Notes: generated from the sequence alone by a model not told the origin. Numbered from the stretch's first letter, positions 32,736 to 46,209 are shown. The stretch is 64,000 nucleotides of DNA from Piper betle (GCA_033002965.1 JAURVB010001786.1:62001-126000); one strand, 5' to 3'. Numbers and translations are program-made.

Positions 32736-34166
32736 TTCAATTGTCTGAAAATCAAGAAAACTTATCACAACCCCATCAGATAACAATCAGATTTCAAATT
32801 GATTAATGCTTAGACATATGAGACATAATATTAACGCTGGACAGACTATACAAAACAAATGGACTTGACAACTATGCAATGAACAACTTATGACCAAAGA
32901 TTTCGATTTCCATTACAATAAATATAAACCAAAAAATATCTAAACTTCTGTGAGTAACCTCTTATAATTCTTAAAAAGACTGGGTTTTAGTTATTTATAT
33001 TTTTATAATATCAAACGTGAAAGTTTAATGTCCTGATAATCGCGAGCACTACATAGTCAACAATTTCAGTGAAAACTAGTTAACATACTGCGAGAAATTA
33101 GTGAACTTCTAGCCGGGAATCTGTGAGATGTGGACCTTCATTAGCATAAAAGCTACCAATCAGACATCAACTTCAATAAATTGATTGCACTAACAAATCA
33201 GCATACAGTTCACAAATGATAAAAGCACTTTGCATAAAGCTAAACTCTAACTCACAGATTAAAAATTTCACTTATATGTGTGCTATACTATGTAAGGGCT
33301 ACATCAATAAAATGACCTAGTAAAACTCTCACAGCATCAAACTAAATACCAAAACAGTATGCACATGAATCGTCCCGCATGTTATACAGCTAGTCACATA
33401 ATGCTCCTAAGATAAAAATTATTTCATCTCCTTTGACTAATCCTTCACCGCTCCAATAACCAAGACAAAGAAGCCTTTCCCAATACCATAATTTCCCCAC
33501 TTCTTTCCTCTACTCCTTGCTTAAAAGTCTCAAGAAATCAATCACACCAATAACCCACCAATCCATCTCTACACCAACAAACAAATCCTCCTCCAAATAC
33601 ATGCATGCAAGACCAAAAAACCTAGTTATACTCTATCCTAAGCCTACTACTATTAGTCCCCACAAACAATATAATCCAAACCATCAGAAACAGCCATTCA
33701 AACAACACACAACACCACGACAACATAATTTTTTTAAAAAAAACACATCATGACAATTTTTTGGAAAAAACAGCCTTTGAGGCTTGGCATCATCACATCA
33801 TGAACTAAATTACATCGCGAAACAAAGAAACGTGGATCATAAATCTAAAATAACAAGATCCAAGGAGGCAGCTTGCCTAGGGTTCCGATCACCGGGAGGC
33901 AACCGGCGGCGATATTTTCCGGCGGGAAAGAATGTTACTCGGCCAACGTGACAGGCCCGATTGGAAGCCTGCTGCACCTGTTGAGGCCTTTTGTACGGTT
34001 CGATTATCTCGAGGGGTAAACTGACACACCGGTTTCCCCTTTATGGGGAAAGGCATATTATATTAAAGCGCTTTTTAGCTTAAACTCGACTAATTTACTA
34101 GGGACAATAATTAAAATAATAATTTAAAAATAATTAATTTTTACTATTCAGAAGGGTTGATCTACC
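32736..34166. other. Upstream region of the ATI-like gene
   Basis: This region is AT-rich. A GC-rich patch at about 33,875–33,960 contains an AACCCTAG telo-box-like motif on the minus strand and could be a non-coding first exon or core promoter, with a leader intron between it and 32,735. I could not fix the splice sites. The remainder shows no gene. Confidence 0.4.
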
Positions 34167-34781
34167 CATTGCAAAAATCAGAATTAGAAATTAAATCAAA
34201 TTGGATAGGAATTATTGAATCAGACTAATTTATTAAAAATTAGACAAAAATCGGTTCACTTAAATCAGTAAAAATCGGTTATTGATCTCCTCCTCTTCAT
34301 CCCACGCATTATTTTATAATACGTCATTATGATATTATTGGCTATATTTTATTTTATTTTATAGTTTTAAGATTTATTTTATTATTATTAGCTCGAGTAA
34401 AGAATGAGTCAATTTTTATTATCTAAAATACCTTTTTTCGTCCATCACATCCATCCCATCTAATCACACCACTACCCCACCCCCTCCTTCGCCACGCCGC
34501 CAGCAAATTGCCTCCCTACCATAGTCTTTGCCCACCACCAGTCCCTTTACTTAATCTCCTCCCCTCCCGGCCCTTGTCTACCCCGCTGCCTAGCTACCCT
34601 GCAAGCGCGGCGTCCCTTGCTGCTCCCCCATCCCCCAGTCAGCCCCTCCCCCCCCCAAGTCGTCGTCTTACCCCACTGTCCCGCCCCTATCTCCCCCAAC
34701 TGTCCAATCCACCCCCTACCGGCCCCACCCCTGCTAGATCCCCTCCCCTCCCTGTCGTCCCAGTTTCTCCCCCACCCCCTT

Positions 34782-37735
34782 TGTAACACCCCAAATCCGG
34801 TTCACGCTCGTGAACCGAACCGGCATGTTACAGGCCCCGGTTAGGTCGGCTAACCCGAACCTAACTCGTGCGGATCCAATCTCGGCGTCTTAAGATGAAG
34901 ATACGACTTGTCATGCATGGATAAATGCATAAAACCCTAACATGATACTACATGGATGACATGCAACTTAAATTTCACACCATTACAATTACGATCAAAA
35001 TACTGAAATAAAACACGTCAGGGTCTCCCTAAAAGTGCAATTAGGGGCCCACCCTGTCAAAATCATATATATACAAACATATATACATATATCAACGATT
35101 TCATTCACACATAATCTAATCTATTATATTCATCATTCTCTGAAGCTTTGGGTCCTAACCCATCACACTTCTGCTGCGCTACTCTGATCATTTCATTTCA
35201 TGTCATTGTCATGCATCAAACATTTAATCATGTCATTCACAAAATAATAACATAATAATACAATATTAAACATTCAGAAATCTAACATGTGTGTGCACAA
35301 GACCTCATTGCTCCTCCGTCCAAGCTGGCTCATCCATCTCGTGCTTATCACCTACATATATATAAGAAAAACGTCAGTAACAAGCGTTACTGGTCCGGAA
35401 AATAAAATAACTATAACAAACTGGCTATGAGAGCAAACTCTCATCTGAAAGAAAACATCATACTTCCTCATGAACACTCTGAAGGGCACTACTGAGGAGC
35501 CACTGGGCTGCAGACCCGGTAGCATCCCGAACTTACTGCTCTGCTGCTGGTACTGTGCTACTCTCAGCACTTCTTTTTCAGTACTTCTCATGAAACTTTA
35601 TCCTAAGCCCTCTCCGAACCTCCATATCTCTCCTGGCCTTGAGCACGAAGGCCGAGTACTCTCAGGCAGTCGCCTTTAGTACCCTTTGAACCACAAGTCC
35701 GGACATGCGCTGTACTAAACAGTACCCGTAAACCTCCACGTTCTCCGGGTGTGAGGAACTCAAACGCGGAGTTGTCAGGATCCCTCGGGAATGGAACAGT
35801 CCGCTGGCACTAATCCAGAGCCCGCTTTGACTGTCACGGCATCCTCTGCATGGTACGTGCAGTCGGTTTCTCCATCTCTCGTCTCACTGAAAACTCGATA
35901 AAACTATATATATAGGCCTGGGAAGGGATTCATATAATAGGCCCGAAGGCAACTTGTGGTGGATCTTGTTTTCGAAATCATCCTCGAGGGATCTCATCCT
36001 CGAGGGGTTATTAATCCGGAAATATTCGATTAAATGGCCCGAGTTAAGTGGGATCCAATAAAACGCCACTTAACCCGCCCTGCAATAATAAAATAAACAT
36101 ACAATGGAAGAGCGTAAAACAAGACGAGTCCTAAACGGACCTGGTAGAAGCTCCAAGCGTGTCATCGCGCCTAGGCGGCAAGCTCCTACTCCGTACCTAC
36201 ACATCAAAACTAAATACTAACGCCCGCTAACTAAATGATGCATCAAACTCGTTATGATTAAACACGCTCACAATACAACATCTACCACAACAATCAACAA
36301 TTATATAACAATAATTATGAAAGAAATTCTAACTCCTATTCATACCAATCTTATCGTGTTTTTCTAAGTTATGTCGTAATAACTTATCATGCTCTCATTA
36401 GATCACTTACTATTTATTCGCAATCACTCAAATCATACAATCATCCCTTTACTCATAATTAGACATTACTCATGACGGTTAATCAAATCTAGCATACTGT
36501 GCTAACATTCATCATGACAACTAGTTAATTCTAGCATGCTATGCTAACAATCATATTCAATTTTAAATAACTCAATCGGAGGTAATTATACCTCACGTCG
36601 TCGGCAATCGGCGACGGCTAGGGTTCCATCGCGCGTCTCGGAGCTCGAGTTCGGCGCTCCTTGGCGTCCGACGTTCGATCGGGCTCCACTGGGTGAGCCC
36701 CGCGGAAGATCCGGTGAATTCCGGGAATCCCAGAAATTCCGATTTTCCGGCGGTTTTCCGGCAGTTGCTTGCGGTTTTCCGGCGACTTCCGGTGGTTTTC
36801 CGGCGACAATCGCCGGCAGCGTCTACTGGTCGGAAAGGGGTCGTGTTGGGTACCCTCGGAACCGGCTCGGCGAGCCCGACTCATCTATGACCTCAGCGTG
36901 GCCAATGGAGGCGGCGGCTCGCCGGAAAACGGCAGAACAGAGCCGGCGGCGATGGGTCGCTAGATCCGCCCGGCCACGGTGGCGACGGCCTCCGTTCCGG
37001 TCGGGAAAGGCAGCTGAGGGGTCGAGGACGTCGAGCCGACCACTTGATCGTGGTGGCGGCGGTCGGCGGCGGCGCGATCGGCGACGCAAGCGTTGCGTCA
37101 CCGCGGTGGTTCCTCGCGTCGCGGCGGCCAGTTCGTGGCCGGGCCTGGTCGGGGCGGCAGGGCGACGCCGTGGCCGGGCTGGGCGGCGTCGATCGACGGC
37201 CGGGCGGCGCCGACAGCGGCGGCGGCGACGCTGCAAAGGGGCGGCGTCGGGGTTTGGGAAGAAGATGTCGGGGGTGTGCGGTGGCAAAGTCGTAAATATT
37301 ACTTGACTCGTCTCCGACTCGAGTCAAAATAATATTTAAGTCGTAAGAAAAATTCCAAAAAATTTGGGAAAAATCCCATAAAATCAAACAACACCAAAAA
37401 AAATCATAATGATATGCTCTAGAACTATCAACCCACCCAAAATGCCCGTAACGCGTCCTAACGCGGTAAACGTCCTAAAACTAATTCTACGATCTACTAT
37501 ATATAAAAATAAAAAAAATCACTGGCATACTCTCATATATTCTGATAACTCATTCTGTTCTGCTGTGTTCCTGACGTTATCATCATATACTTGGGTACGC
37601 ATGACCCTCATAGCTCATACACGCGACCGACGTCGGCTCGGTACACGTGTCCTGAAACTGACTCAACTCGAAAAAATAACGGTCGACCCGACCGGTTCTG
37701 AATATAAAACCCTAACTCGAATCGTGGGTTTTACA
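34782..37735 (-). repeat. 3' LTR of the LARD-like element
   Basis: This 2,954-bp LTR is the downstream LTR when the element is read on the minus strand. From about 35,860 to 37,735 it is almost identical to the other LTR, whereas 34,782–35,400 is clearly more diverged. Its ORFs at 36,600–37,300 recur in the second LTR and are GC-rich by-products. Confidence 0.9.
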
Positions 37736-40014
37736 ATCTTCCCTCCTTATAAAAATTTCGTCCTCGAAATTTTAACTCAAGGAGGTTCTGCTGAACTACT
37801 ACCTGGAAGCTAGATACACACCTGTTGTATCCTCTACTCTTCGATAGCCATATACATCCTCACTGACTGTAGTGGTGCCGACGTGGCGAGTCATGCTAGT
37901 GATGCTGACCATCTCAAACATTCTGGATTCTATACTTCCTGTGTCTGTTCTGACATTATCATTATCCTTCTCTTCTGTTCTGATCCCTACTGCTAACTCG
38001 GCGGAAAAACCCTACGTCGCCCCTAAGGGCCTACTAGGTTGGTCAAGCAGATACTCTAGAGTATCGCAAGGTTCTAATCTGGGTTACGTCTGGAAAACTA
38101 CGCCGAGGGTAAGACCTACCTGCTAACATCTACCCATGTCCCTCTAATCGTCATCTGTGAACAGTCACCTACATGTACTCGCAGGAACTCTACTCTAGGT
38201 CCTACAGTCACCTCAAGGCTTCTATGAGTCTCCTGCTAAGTACGGTGGATACCCTACTGAGCTGCACGGCTCACTGTCGCCAGTCTAGGTCCAACTCTTA
38301 GGTGTCCCTATACAAGGAACTGGACCGCTCACTTGGTTCTAGTTGACTCGGTCCTGAGTCATGTATCTCACTTTGTTCTATAAGAGAACAAGGATAGCTG
38401 CTATAACTCTAATGTATACTATGGCTTCGGTGGCTATCTATGCACCCACTAAGTAGAACTCTGTGACAGGATGGTCGCGAGAATACCTGTACATGCACAG
38501 CGTGTCTCAAGGAGTATGATAACATACTCTGCATAGGGCTGTAGCATCTGCATCTGGTCTGTGGGACGTGCTCTGTGCTATGTGCTCTGGTCAATGTATA
38601 CTCATCTCAATCCTCTGGATAAACTGATGGCAGAACTGATACATACAAGGGTGAGTGGGAATCCTCAAGTGAAAACTCTACTATGTCTGACATCTCTAGG
38701 TTATAGGAAGGGAGGCTGAATCTCATGGAAATCTAATCACACTGCTCAAGAACTCTCAATGGGGACATCTCATCCTCACATGTAATATCTGATGCTAGGT
38801 AAACGGGGGATCCTGGGACCTGTGGGTTATGGGCCCACACGCTTCTGCTGCACAACTCTTATCTATGGTAAGGTTAAGGTCTCATGCAAATGGCAGGGGG
38901 ATAAAATCCCTATGTAACATACTGGGTGGCCAAAATATCGGTAGGTCTATGGACTTGTCTCTAAGATCACCACGATTCACTATGCCACAGGTGATCAGTC
39001 TGTGGAACAGTCAATCAATGACGAACCTAAGAAACGGCTGCTAAGTGGCCCTAGTTCAATCAGCTAACAGTAGGCACGTGTTTCTCGATACTGTACTAGT
39101 CACGCACTTCTAAACGGGCGGGGTTCAAATGACCCAAAGAACCACTGTCTCCCCTCAAGTCTACGGGGACTTATAATGAGGTTCGACACGTGTCTCGTCC
39201 GCTCTTCAGTGGTGTGTGACCTGCCGTCCCGTACCGATTTGTAGTACTAATCTTGACTCACATGACTACTACCGCTGTGGTAGACTCTCAAGCAAAGCTA
39301 TCAACCAAGATGAGCATACATTGATATCACTGTCTGGTCAGCATGGTCTGTGCTGTCTGAAGTCTCTGTCTACATTGCTCTCATGCTGGGGCAGAATCCT
39401 CATCGGGAGATCAGTCTACAACATATACCTGTACTGTAACCCTAATCAGTATCATAAAGGTACCTCTACACTCAGGGCAAGGCTCAATCCTATATCTCAA
39501 GGTGAGAACCTAATCGTGCTGGCGAAACACAAGGGAATCAATATCCTTCTAAATGACACTTCCTCACTAACCTTCTATCTATGCCCAATCCTCTAGTACA
39601 AGTCTAACTCCTATCACTATCGACCCAACGCTAAATAGGTCAAACTGCGTGTATGACCATCTACTAACCGCCTAATCTATGTATGCTAGTCGTAGCTCAT
39701 GGGTATACTAGCATGCAATCTGCACAATTTGATCATTGTGACCGTTCCATCTGGAGGTCATGCTATCATGTTCCTTGATTCTGTCCATGCGCATCCTTAT
39801 GAGACTGTCACTAACAGTGCCTGATGGGGTTATCTTGCAATATACATTTGACCCAAGGGTGTCAGGTCAAAACCATGATTGCAAGGGAGCTGTGAAGTCG
39901 GATCCTATGCTATCTCATCCAAATAACCTCAGTTTTCCTAACTCTCCTTTGTTCTGCTAATTTCCATTGTAGCTATGACTTGTTCCTTAAGTTTTGGCCC
40001 TACTAAGCTCTAAC

Positions 40015-40265
40015 TAATCTACTCGGTCGGCGGATGAGCAATACGCGGACGGCGGTAGTGTATCTTCGGTCGGTGGTAGTGCATCTCGGCGGTGGTTGTG
40101 TGACTCGGTCGGCGGTCGTGCAACTCGGTCGATGGTCGTGCAACTCGGTCGGCGGTCGTGCAACTCGGTCGGCGGTCGTGCAATTCGGTCGGCAGTTGTG
40201 CCCTTGATCGGCGGTTGTGCACTCGGTCGGCGGTTGTGCACTCGGTCGGCGGTTGTGCAACTCTA
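40015..40265. repeat. 20-bp minisatellite inside the LARD-like element
   Basis: About twelve tandem units of the type CTCGGTCGGCGGTCGTGCAA are present, with variants (GATGG, CAGTT) and some shortened units. Their open frames on both strands explain the overlapping short minus-strand ORFs. Confidence 0.9.
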
Positions 40266-41419
40266 TCGGCAACAGTGCTACCTAAGCACTAAAAATCTGA
40301 TCTTGGACGTATGCATCGTAAATCCACTATCTTCTCTGACATGTCTTCCTAGACGTGGTTGCTAACAACTCTGCTTAGGTTGTCCAATCATGCGTGTCTG
40401 ATCCGGAGGGGTTTGGATCATGGTGCAGACACATATGATGGTAAACCTATGCCAGACCCACTCTAATCTCCAAAAATCTAAGTGGCTGCTTCCATTAGTG
40501 TTAACTGGCCCTTACACGACAATCACTGGTCTGGCACCTTATCTTTGGTAGAATTTGGTCAAATAACTAATCTCACAGGCAATGGTAGTCCTGATCTTTT
40601 CCTTGTCATATCAAGACCTCTGTCTGGCAAAGTGAAGCCAAAACTGTTGCCTGCAGGTCATAAACTAATGGAAGAGGGGGAGGTGGTGAAGTGCTAATCG
40701 AACTATCGATCCACTACGCTACTCATCCTCATTCATTACTATCTTCCAGAAGTGGTCCATCTCAAGTCTTCTGCCCAAACTCTCATCTAAGCTCCAAGTA
40801 CTTCAGTGGTTCCATTGGCTTACTCACAGCCTTCATCCTTAGGGATTTGTCTAAGGCACTCGGTTGTCCATCTCATGTGCCACTAACTTACTGGTATCTG
40901 TATACTTCAAGTTCCTTATTATTACCCATTTTCTTTTTAACTCATTCCTATCATGTACACCATGTCCCATGGAAACAGGACTAATGTGGTGACATGCAAG
41001 ACACTAACATCTGGTCAATCTTCTAATTCACTTATGCGATGGACAGAACTAGTGGGTCTCTAAGCCCACCAAGACAATCTTGTCAGATTCCTGCTCACAT
41101 CTGCTGACATCCGAATCTGGTATAAGATGAGATCTTATACCCATTCTACCTCTGCTAGCACTACAACATTCCCTGGTCACATCTAACTAGACAAGTGATC
41201 TGATATCATGATAACAATCCATATATGGCATGTCAGCTTAACTAAGGCTAATTCCACACACTTCTAACAAGGTCCTGAATATACTGTTATCCAAACAACT
41301 TATGAAGAAAATCTGCATGTAAAGAAAATATACGAAAACATACTTGCCAGCTGGACTCGGAGCAGTCTTTGCACACACATCACCTATAAAAGTATCATAC
41401 ATCTTAATCGGCCGAGAGT

Positions 41420-41432
41420 GGCTCTGATACCA
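41420..41432 (-). other. Primer-binding site of the LARD-like element
   Basis: On the minus strand TGGTATCAGAGCC lies four bases inside the 5' LTR. It has the standard sequence complementary to the 3' end of initiator Met-tRNA. Confidence 0.88.
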
Positions 41433-41436
41433 ATGT

Positions 41437-44426
41437 TGTAACACCCCAAATCCGGTTCACACTCGTGAACCGAACCGGCATGTTACAGGCCCCGGTTAGG
41501 TCGGCTAACCCGAACCTAACTCGTGCGGATCCAATCCCGGCGTCTTAAGATGAAGATCTAACTTGCTATATGTATGTATGAATGCATAAAACCCTATCAG
41601 GATACTACATGGATAACATGCAATTAAATTTCACACCAACACAATTACAATCAAAATTTTGCAATAAACACGCAGGGTCTCCCCTAAAAGTGCAATTATG
41701 GGCCCACCCTGTCAAAATAATATATATGTATAAATATATACACATGCATCCATGATTTCATTCACACAAAATCTAATATATTAGGAATTCATTCTGAAGC
41801 TGGGGTTTCAACCCACTACGCTTCCGCTGCGCATCTCTGATCATGTTCACATTCTATCGTGTCTTAACATTTAATCATGTCACATCATCGTGTCTCAAGC
41901 ATTTAATCATATCTTAGCATTTCACAACATTCACAATATAATAGCATCATAAATAAAATATAAACGCTCAATCAACTGACATGTGTGCAAGTGACTACAG
42001 TGCTCCTCCGTCCAAGCTGGCTTTTGTAACTCGTGATTATTACCTACATATAGTATAAAAACACGTCAGTAACAAGTGTTACTGGTCCGAAAAATAAAAT
42101 AACTATAACAAACTGGCTATGAGAGCAAACTCTCATCTGAAAGAAAACCATATACTTCCTCAAGAACACTCTAAAGGGCACTACTGAGGAGCCACTGGGC
42201 TGCAGACCCGGTAGCATCCCGAACTTACTGCTCTGCTGCTGGTACTGTGCTACTCTCAGCACTTCTTTTTCAGTACTTCTCATGAAACTTTATCCTAAGC
42301 CCTCTCCGAACCTCAATATCTCTCCTGGCCTTGAGCACGAAGGCCGAGTACTCTCAGGCAGTCGCCTTTAGTACCCTTTGAACCACAAGTCCGGACATGC
42401 ACTGTACTAAACAGTACCCGTAAACCTCCACGTTCTCCGGGTGTGAGGAACTCAAACGCGGAGTTGTCAGGATCCCTCGGGAATGGAACAGTCCGCTGGC
42501 ACTAATCCAGAGCCCGCTTTGACTGTCACGGCATCCTCTGCATGGTACGTGCAGTCGGTTTCTCCATCTCTCGTCTCACTGAAAACTCGATAAAACTATA
42601 TATATAGGCCTGGGAAGGGATTCATATAATAGGCCCGAAGGCAACTTGTGGTGGATCTTGTTTTCGAAATCATCCTCGAGGGATCTCATCCTCGAGGGGT
42701 TATTAATCCGGAAATATTCGATTAAATGGCCCGAGTTAAGTGGGATCCAATAAAACGCCACTTAACCCGCCCTGCAATAATAAAATAAACATACAATGGA
42801 AGAGCGTAAAACAAGACGAGTCCTAAACGGACCTGGTAGAAGCTCCAAGCGTGTCATCGCGCCTAGGCGGCAAGCTCCTACTCCGTACCTACACATCAAA
42901 ACTAAATACTAACGCCCGCTAACTAAATGATGCATCAAACTCGTTATGATTAAACACGCTCACAATACAACATCTACCACAACAATCAACAATTATATAA
43001 CAATAATTATGAAAGAAATTCTAACTCCTATTCATACCAATCTTATCGTGTTTTTCTAAGTTATGTCGTAATAACTTATCATGCTCTCATTAGATCACTT
43101 ACTATTTATTCGCAATCACTCAAATCATACAATCATCCCTTTACTCATAATTAGACATTACTCATGACGGTTAATCAAATCTAGCATACTGTGCTAACAT
43201 TCATCATGACAACTAGTTAATTCTAGCATGCTATGCTAACAATCATATTCAATTTTAAATAACTCAATCGGAGGTAATTATACCTCACGTCGTCGGCAAT
43301 CGGCGACGGCTAGGGTTCCATCGCGCGTCTCGGAGCTCGAATTCGGCGCTCCTTGGCGTCCGACGTTCGATCGGGCTCCACTGGGTGAGCCCCGCGGAAG
43401 ATCCGGTGAATTCCGGGGAATCCCAGAAATTCCGATTTTCCGGCGGTTTTCCGGCAGTTGCTTGCGGTTTTCCGGCGACTTCCGGTGGTTTTCCGGCGAC
43501 AATCGCCGGCAGCGTCTACTGGTCGGAAAGGGGTCGTGTTGGGTACCCTCGGAACCGGCTCGGCGAGCCCGACTCATCTATGACCTCAGCGTGGCCAATG
43601 GAGGCGGCGGCTCGCCGGAAAACGGCAGAACAGAGCCGGCGGCGATGGGTCGCTAGATCCGCCCGGCCACGGTGGCGACGGCCTCCGTTCCGGTCGGGAA
43701 AGGCAGCTGAGGGGTCGAGGACGTCGAGCCGACCACTTGATCGTGGTGGCGGCGGTCGGCGGCGGCGCGATCGGCGACGCAAGCGTTGCGTCACCGCGGT
43801 GGTTCCTCGCGTCGCGGCGGCCAGTTCGTGGCCGGGCCTGGTCGGGGCGGCAGGGCGACGCCGTGGCCGGGCTGGGCGGCGTCGATCGACGGCCGGGCGG
43901 CGCCGACAGCGGCGGCGGCGACGCTGCAAAGGGGCGGCGTCGGGGTTTGGGAAGAAGATGTCGGGGGTGTGCGGTGGCAAAGTCGTAAATATTACTTGAC
44001 TCGTCTCCGACTCGAGTCAAAATAATATTTAAGTCGTAAGAAAAATTCCAAAAAATTTGGGAAAAATCCCATAAAATCAAACAACACCAAAAAAATCATA
44101 ATGATATGCTCTAGAACTATCAACCCACCCAAAATGCCCGTAACGCGTCCTAACGCGGTAAACGTCCTAAAACTAATTCTACGATCTACTATATATAAAA
44201 ATAAAAAAAATCACTGGCATACTCTCATATATTCTGATAACTCATTCTGTTCTGCTGTGTTCCTGACGTTATCATCATATACTTGGGTACGCATGACCCT
44301 CATAGCTCATACACGCGACCGACGTCGGCTCGGTACACGTGTCCTGAAACTGACTCAACTCGAAAAATAACGGTCGACCCGACCGGTTCTGAATATAAAA
44401 CCCTAACTCGAATCGTGGGTTTTACA
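41437..44426 (-). repeat. 5' LTR of the LARD-like element
   Basis: This 2,990-bp LTR ends TGTTACA on the minus strand just before the primer site. Around 42,005–42,090 it shares variants with the solo LTR (GTGATTATTACCTACATATA) that the partner LTR lacks, while the rest is nearly identical to the partner. Confidence 0.9.
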
Positions 44427-44948
44427 CCCTTGGTGTCTGCCAACCCCTTGCCCTATCTCCCTTTTTGCCAGAATCACCTGATTCTTACCCTAGTCGAATC
44501 GAGTGAGAATCGATTCAGATCGGTCAGAATCGAGCGACTAACGATTCAACATTTAGCCATAACGATTTGTCCTAATTTTGACCCGATTTTTCACCAAGCC
44601 AAGTTAAATTGGCCGATTCAGAGTGAAATTGCCAATTTTTGCAACTATTTGCTCTACCTCAACCCCTCTTCTAAGACAATTGTATATTCTATTTAAAAGT
44701 AGTTATGTATTTAAATATTGGATTTGGAAAAAAAGTTTTAATACGTTAGGATTTTATTTACTCTGACAAGGTAGACGAAAAGATAAAATTAAAATAAAAT
44801 TTAAAGTCATATTAGTTTTAAATTTTTATTAATATTATAATCAAATATAAAATGGACAGAAGCCCCGAAAAGATATTGAGATATGGGTACAATATTTAGA
44901 TATAAATATGTAAACTAAAATAATTTTTAAATGCCGAATTGTGTGAAC

Positions 44949-46201
44949 CAGAGATGCACGAATCGGCCGATTCCGTGCGGAATCGGCCGATTTAAATCAG
45001 ATCGGCGTCGCGCCGATCCGATTTTGGGGCCGACTCGGTCGGCCCCGAATCGGGTCGTGAATCGGCCCGTTTCGGTCGATTCCGACCGATTTAACTCGGA
45101 ATCGGAATCGGCCGATTTAAATCGGAATCGGTTTTTTTAGGAAATTACCAAAATACCCCAGGTATAATTTTTATTAAACTAATTAAGCATGGGTAAAATG
45201 GTAATTTGGATTTAAAAACCTAAATCATACCCTCCCCTCGATTCCGCCGCCGCTTCGCTCCGCCACGCTTGCGCCGTCCTCCCTCTGCCGTCCTCCGACC
45301 TCAGCTCCGCCCTCTGCCGCGATTCCGCAGCAGACGCTGCGATCGCCGCCCGAAGTCCGCTTCCGCCGGCCGACGCAAGCGCCGCGATTCCACCGCAATT
45401 CTGCCGTCTGACCCTCCGCCCGACCTTCCGACCACCCCACCGCCGTCTGACGCTCCGCCCGACAGTTATTAACCTTCCGCCGTCCGACGCTTCCGCCGCG
45501 ATTCCACCTTCCGACGCTCCGCCCGACCTTCCGACCACGCCACCGCCGTCCGACCTCAGCTCCATCCGGCCACGCCACCGCCGCCCGATTCTGACCACTA
45601 GCTCCGCCCTCCGCCGCGACTTCGACCGAAAATTTGGGTAAAGTTAGATTTTTTATTGAAATTGAATATTGCGATGTGCAAATTGTTATCTATGATGTTC
45701 TAATTGATTAATATAAAGTGGAAATTGTGATGTCTAAATTGAAATTTTGATTAATATGAAGTGGAAATTGTGATGTCTAAATTGAAATTTTTGTGTGTGG
45801 TAAATTATGATGTGCGAGTATGTGCTATGTGCAAATCGTGATGTGCAAATTGTGATGTGCTAATATAGCTTGGAAGTCTTGAAAATTTGCTTGGTAGTGG
45901 TTTGATTGATGATGAATTTTTTGATGTGCTAGTGTTGATATGCTAGGGTTTTTAGGAACTGTAATTGACCGTTGTATTGTCATAATTACATACCTTTGTG
46001 ATTGTTGTATAAATACTTGAATTTGTGTATTTATATTGAAAAATTATATAATTATGTATTTCAGGTATTTCTGTACTAAGTTGGCAAAATTTTATATATT
46101 ATTGATTTGAACTGATTCTCTCAGACCGATTCCGATTCCGATTCCGATTCTAATTCACGGGAAAATCGATTCCGATTCCGATTCCGATTCATGTAACCAT
46201 G
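44949..46201. mobile_element. Non-autonomous hAT-like element, copy 2
   Basis: A 1,253-bp insert has a perfect 8-bp duplication GTGTGAAC (44,941–44,948 and 46,202–46,209). The ends are CAGAGATGCACGAATCGG, and CATGGTTACATGAATCGG on the other strand. The left third closely mirrors the right end of copy 1 (10,620–10,856) in inverse orientation, with CGGCCGATT and CGGAATCGG units. The centre (45,235–45,630) is a C/G-rich block of CCGCCGTCCGAC-like wording, and an AT-rich stretch follows. No transposase is visible. Confidence 0.85.
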
Positions 46202-46209
46202 GTGTGAAC

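Larger units (their letters stand above)
37736..41436 (-). other. Non-coding internal region of the LARD-like element
   Basis: About 3.7 kb lies between the LTRs. No ORF longer than about 126 codons is present and no capsid, protease, RT, RNase H or integrase motif could be seen on either strand. A 20-bp minisatellite lies at about 40,015–40,265. The purine tract and primer site at the two ends are intact, so the cis-acting parts are retained. Confidence 0.75.
34782..44426 (-). mobile_element. Large-LTR retrotransposon without coding capacity (LARD-like)
   Basis: The element is flanked by CCCTT (34,777–34,781 and 44,427–44,431). LTRs lie at 34,782–37,735 and 41,437–44,426 (2,954 and 2,990 bp) and start TGTAAAACCC on the minus strand. 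The minus-strand primer site TGGTATCAGAGCC is at 41,432–41,420. A purine tract AAGGAGGGAAGA precedes the 3' LTR (37,736–37,750), next to a CGAGGACGAAATTTT block typical of Tekay/Del-type chromoviruses. The 3.7-kb internal region holds no gag or pol that I recognise. Long LTRs with a non-coding interior match the LARD concept, so movement would depend on an autonomous relative. The solo LTR at 3,770 is the same family. Confidence 0.9.
34167..44650. mobile_element. Diverged hAT-like element, copy 3, split by the LARD-like element
   Basis: The pieces 34,167–34,781 and 44,432–44,650 (about 834 bp in all) flank the large LTR element. The ends read CATTGCAAAAATCAG on the left, and TAGTTGCAAAAATTGG when the right end is read on the other strand. 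Possible target duplications GATCTACC (34,159–34,166) and GCTCTACC (44,651–44,658) differ at one base. The C-rich core next to GAGTAAAGAATGAGTC recalls the layout of copy 1. It is older than the LTR element that entered it. Confidence 0.5.

Noticed and set aside
36618..37387. Proteins up to 164 codons repeated exactly at 43,278–44,080
   Set aside because: Exact recurrence reflects the two LTRs of one element rather than duplicated genes.
40015..40265. CRISPR-like array
   Set aside because: Units are contiguous 20-bp tandem repeats without spacers, and the DNA is from a plant nucleus.
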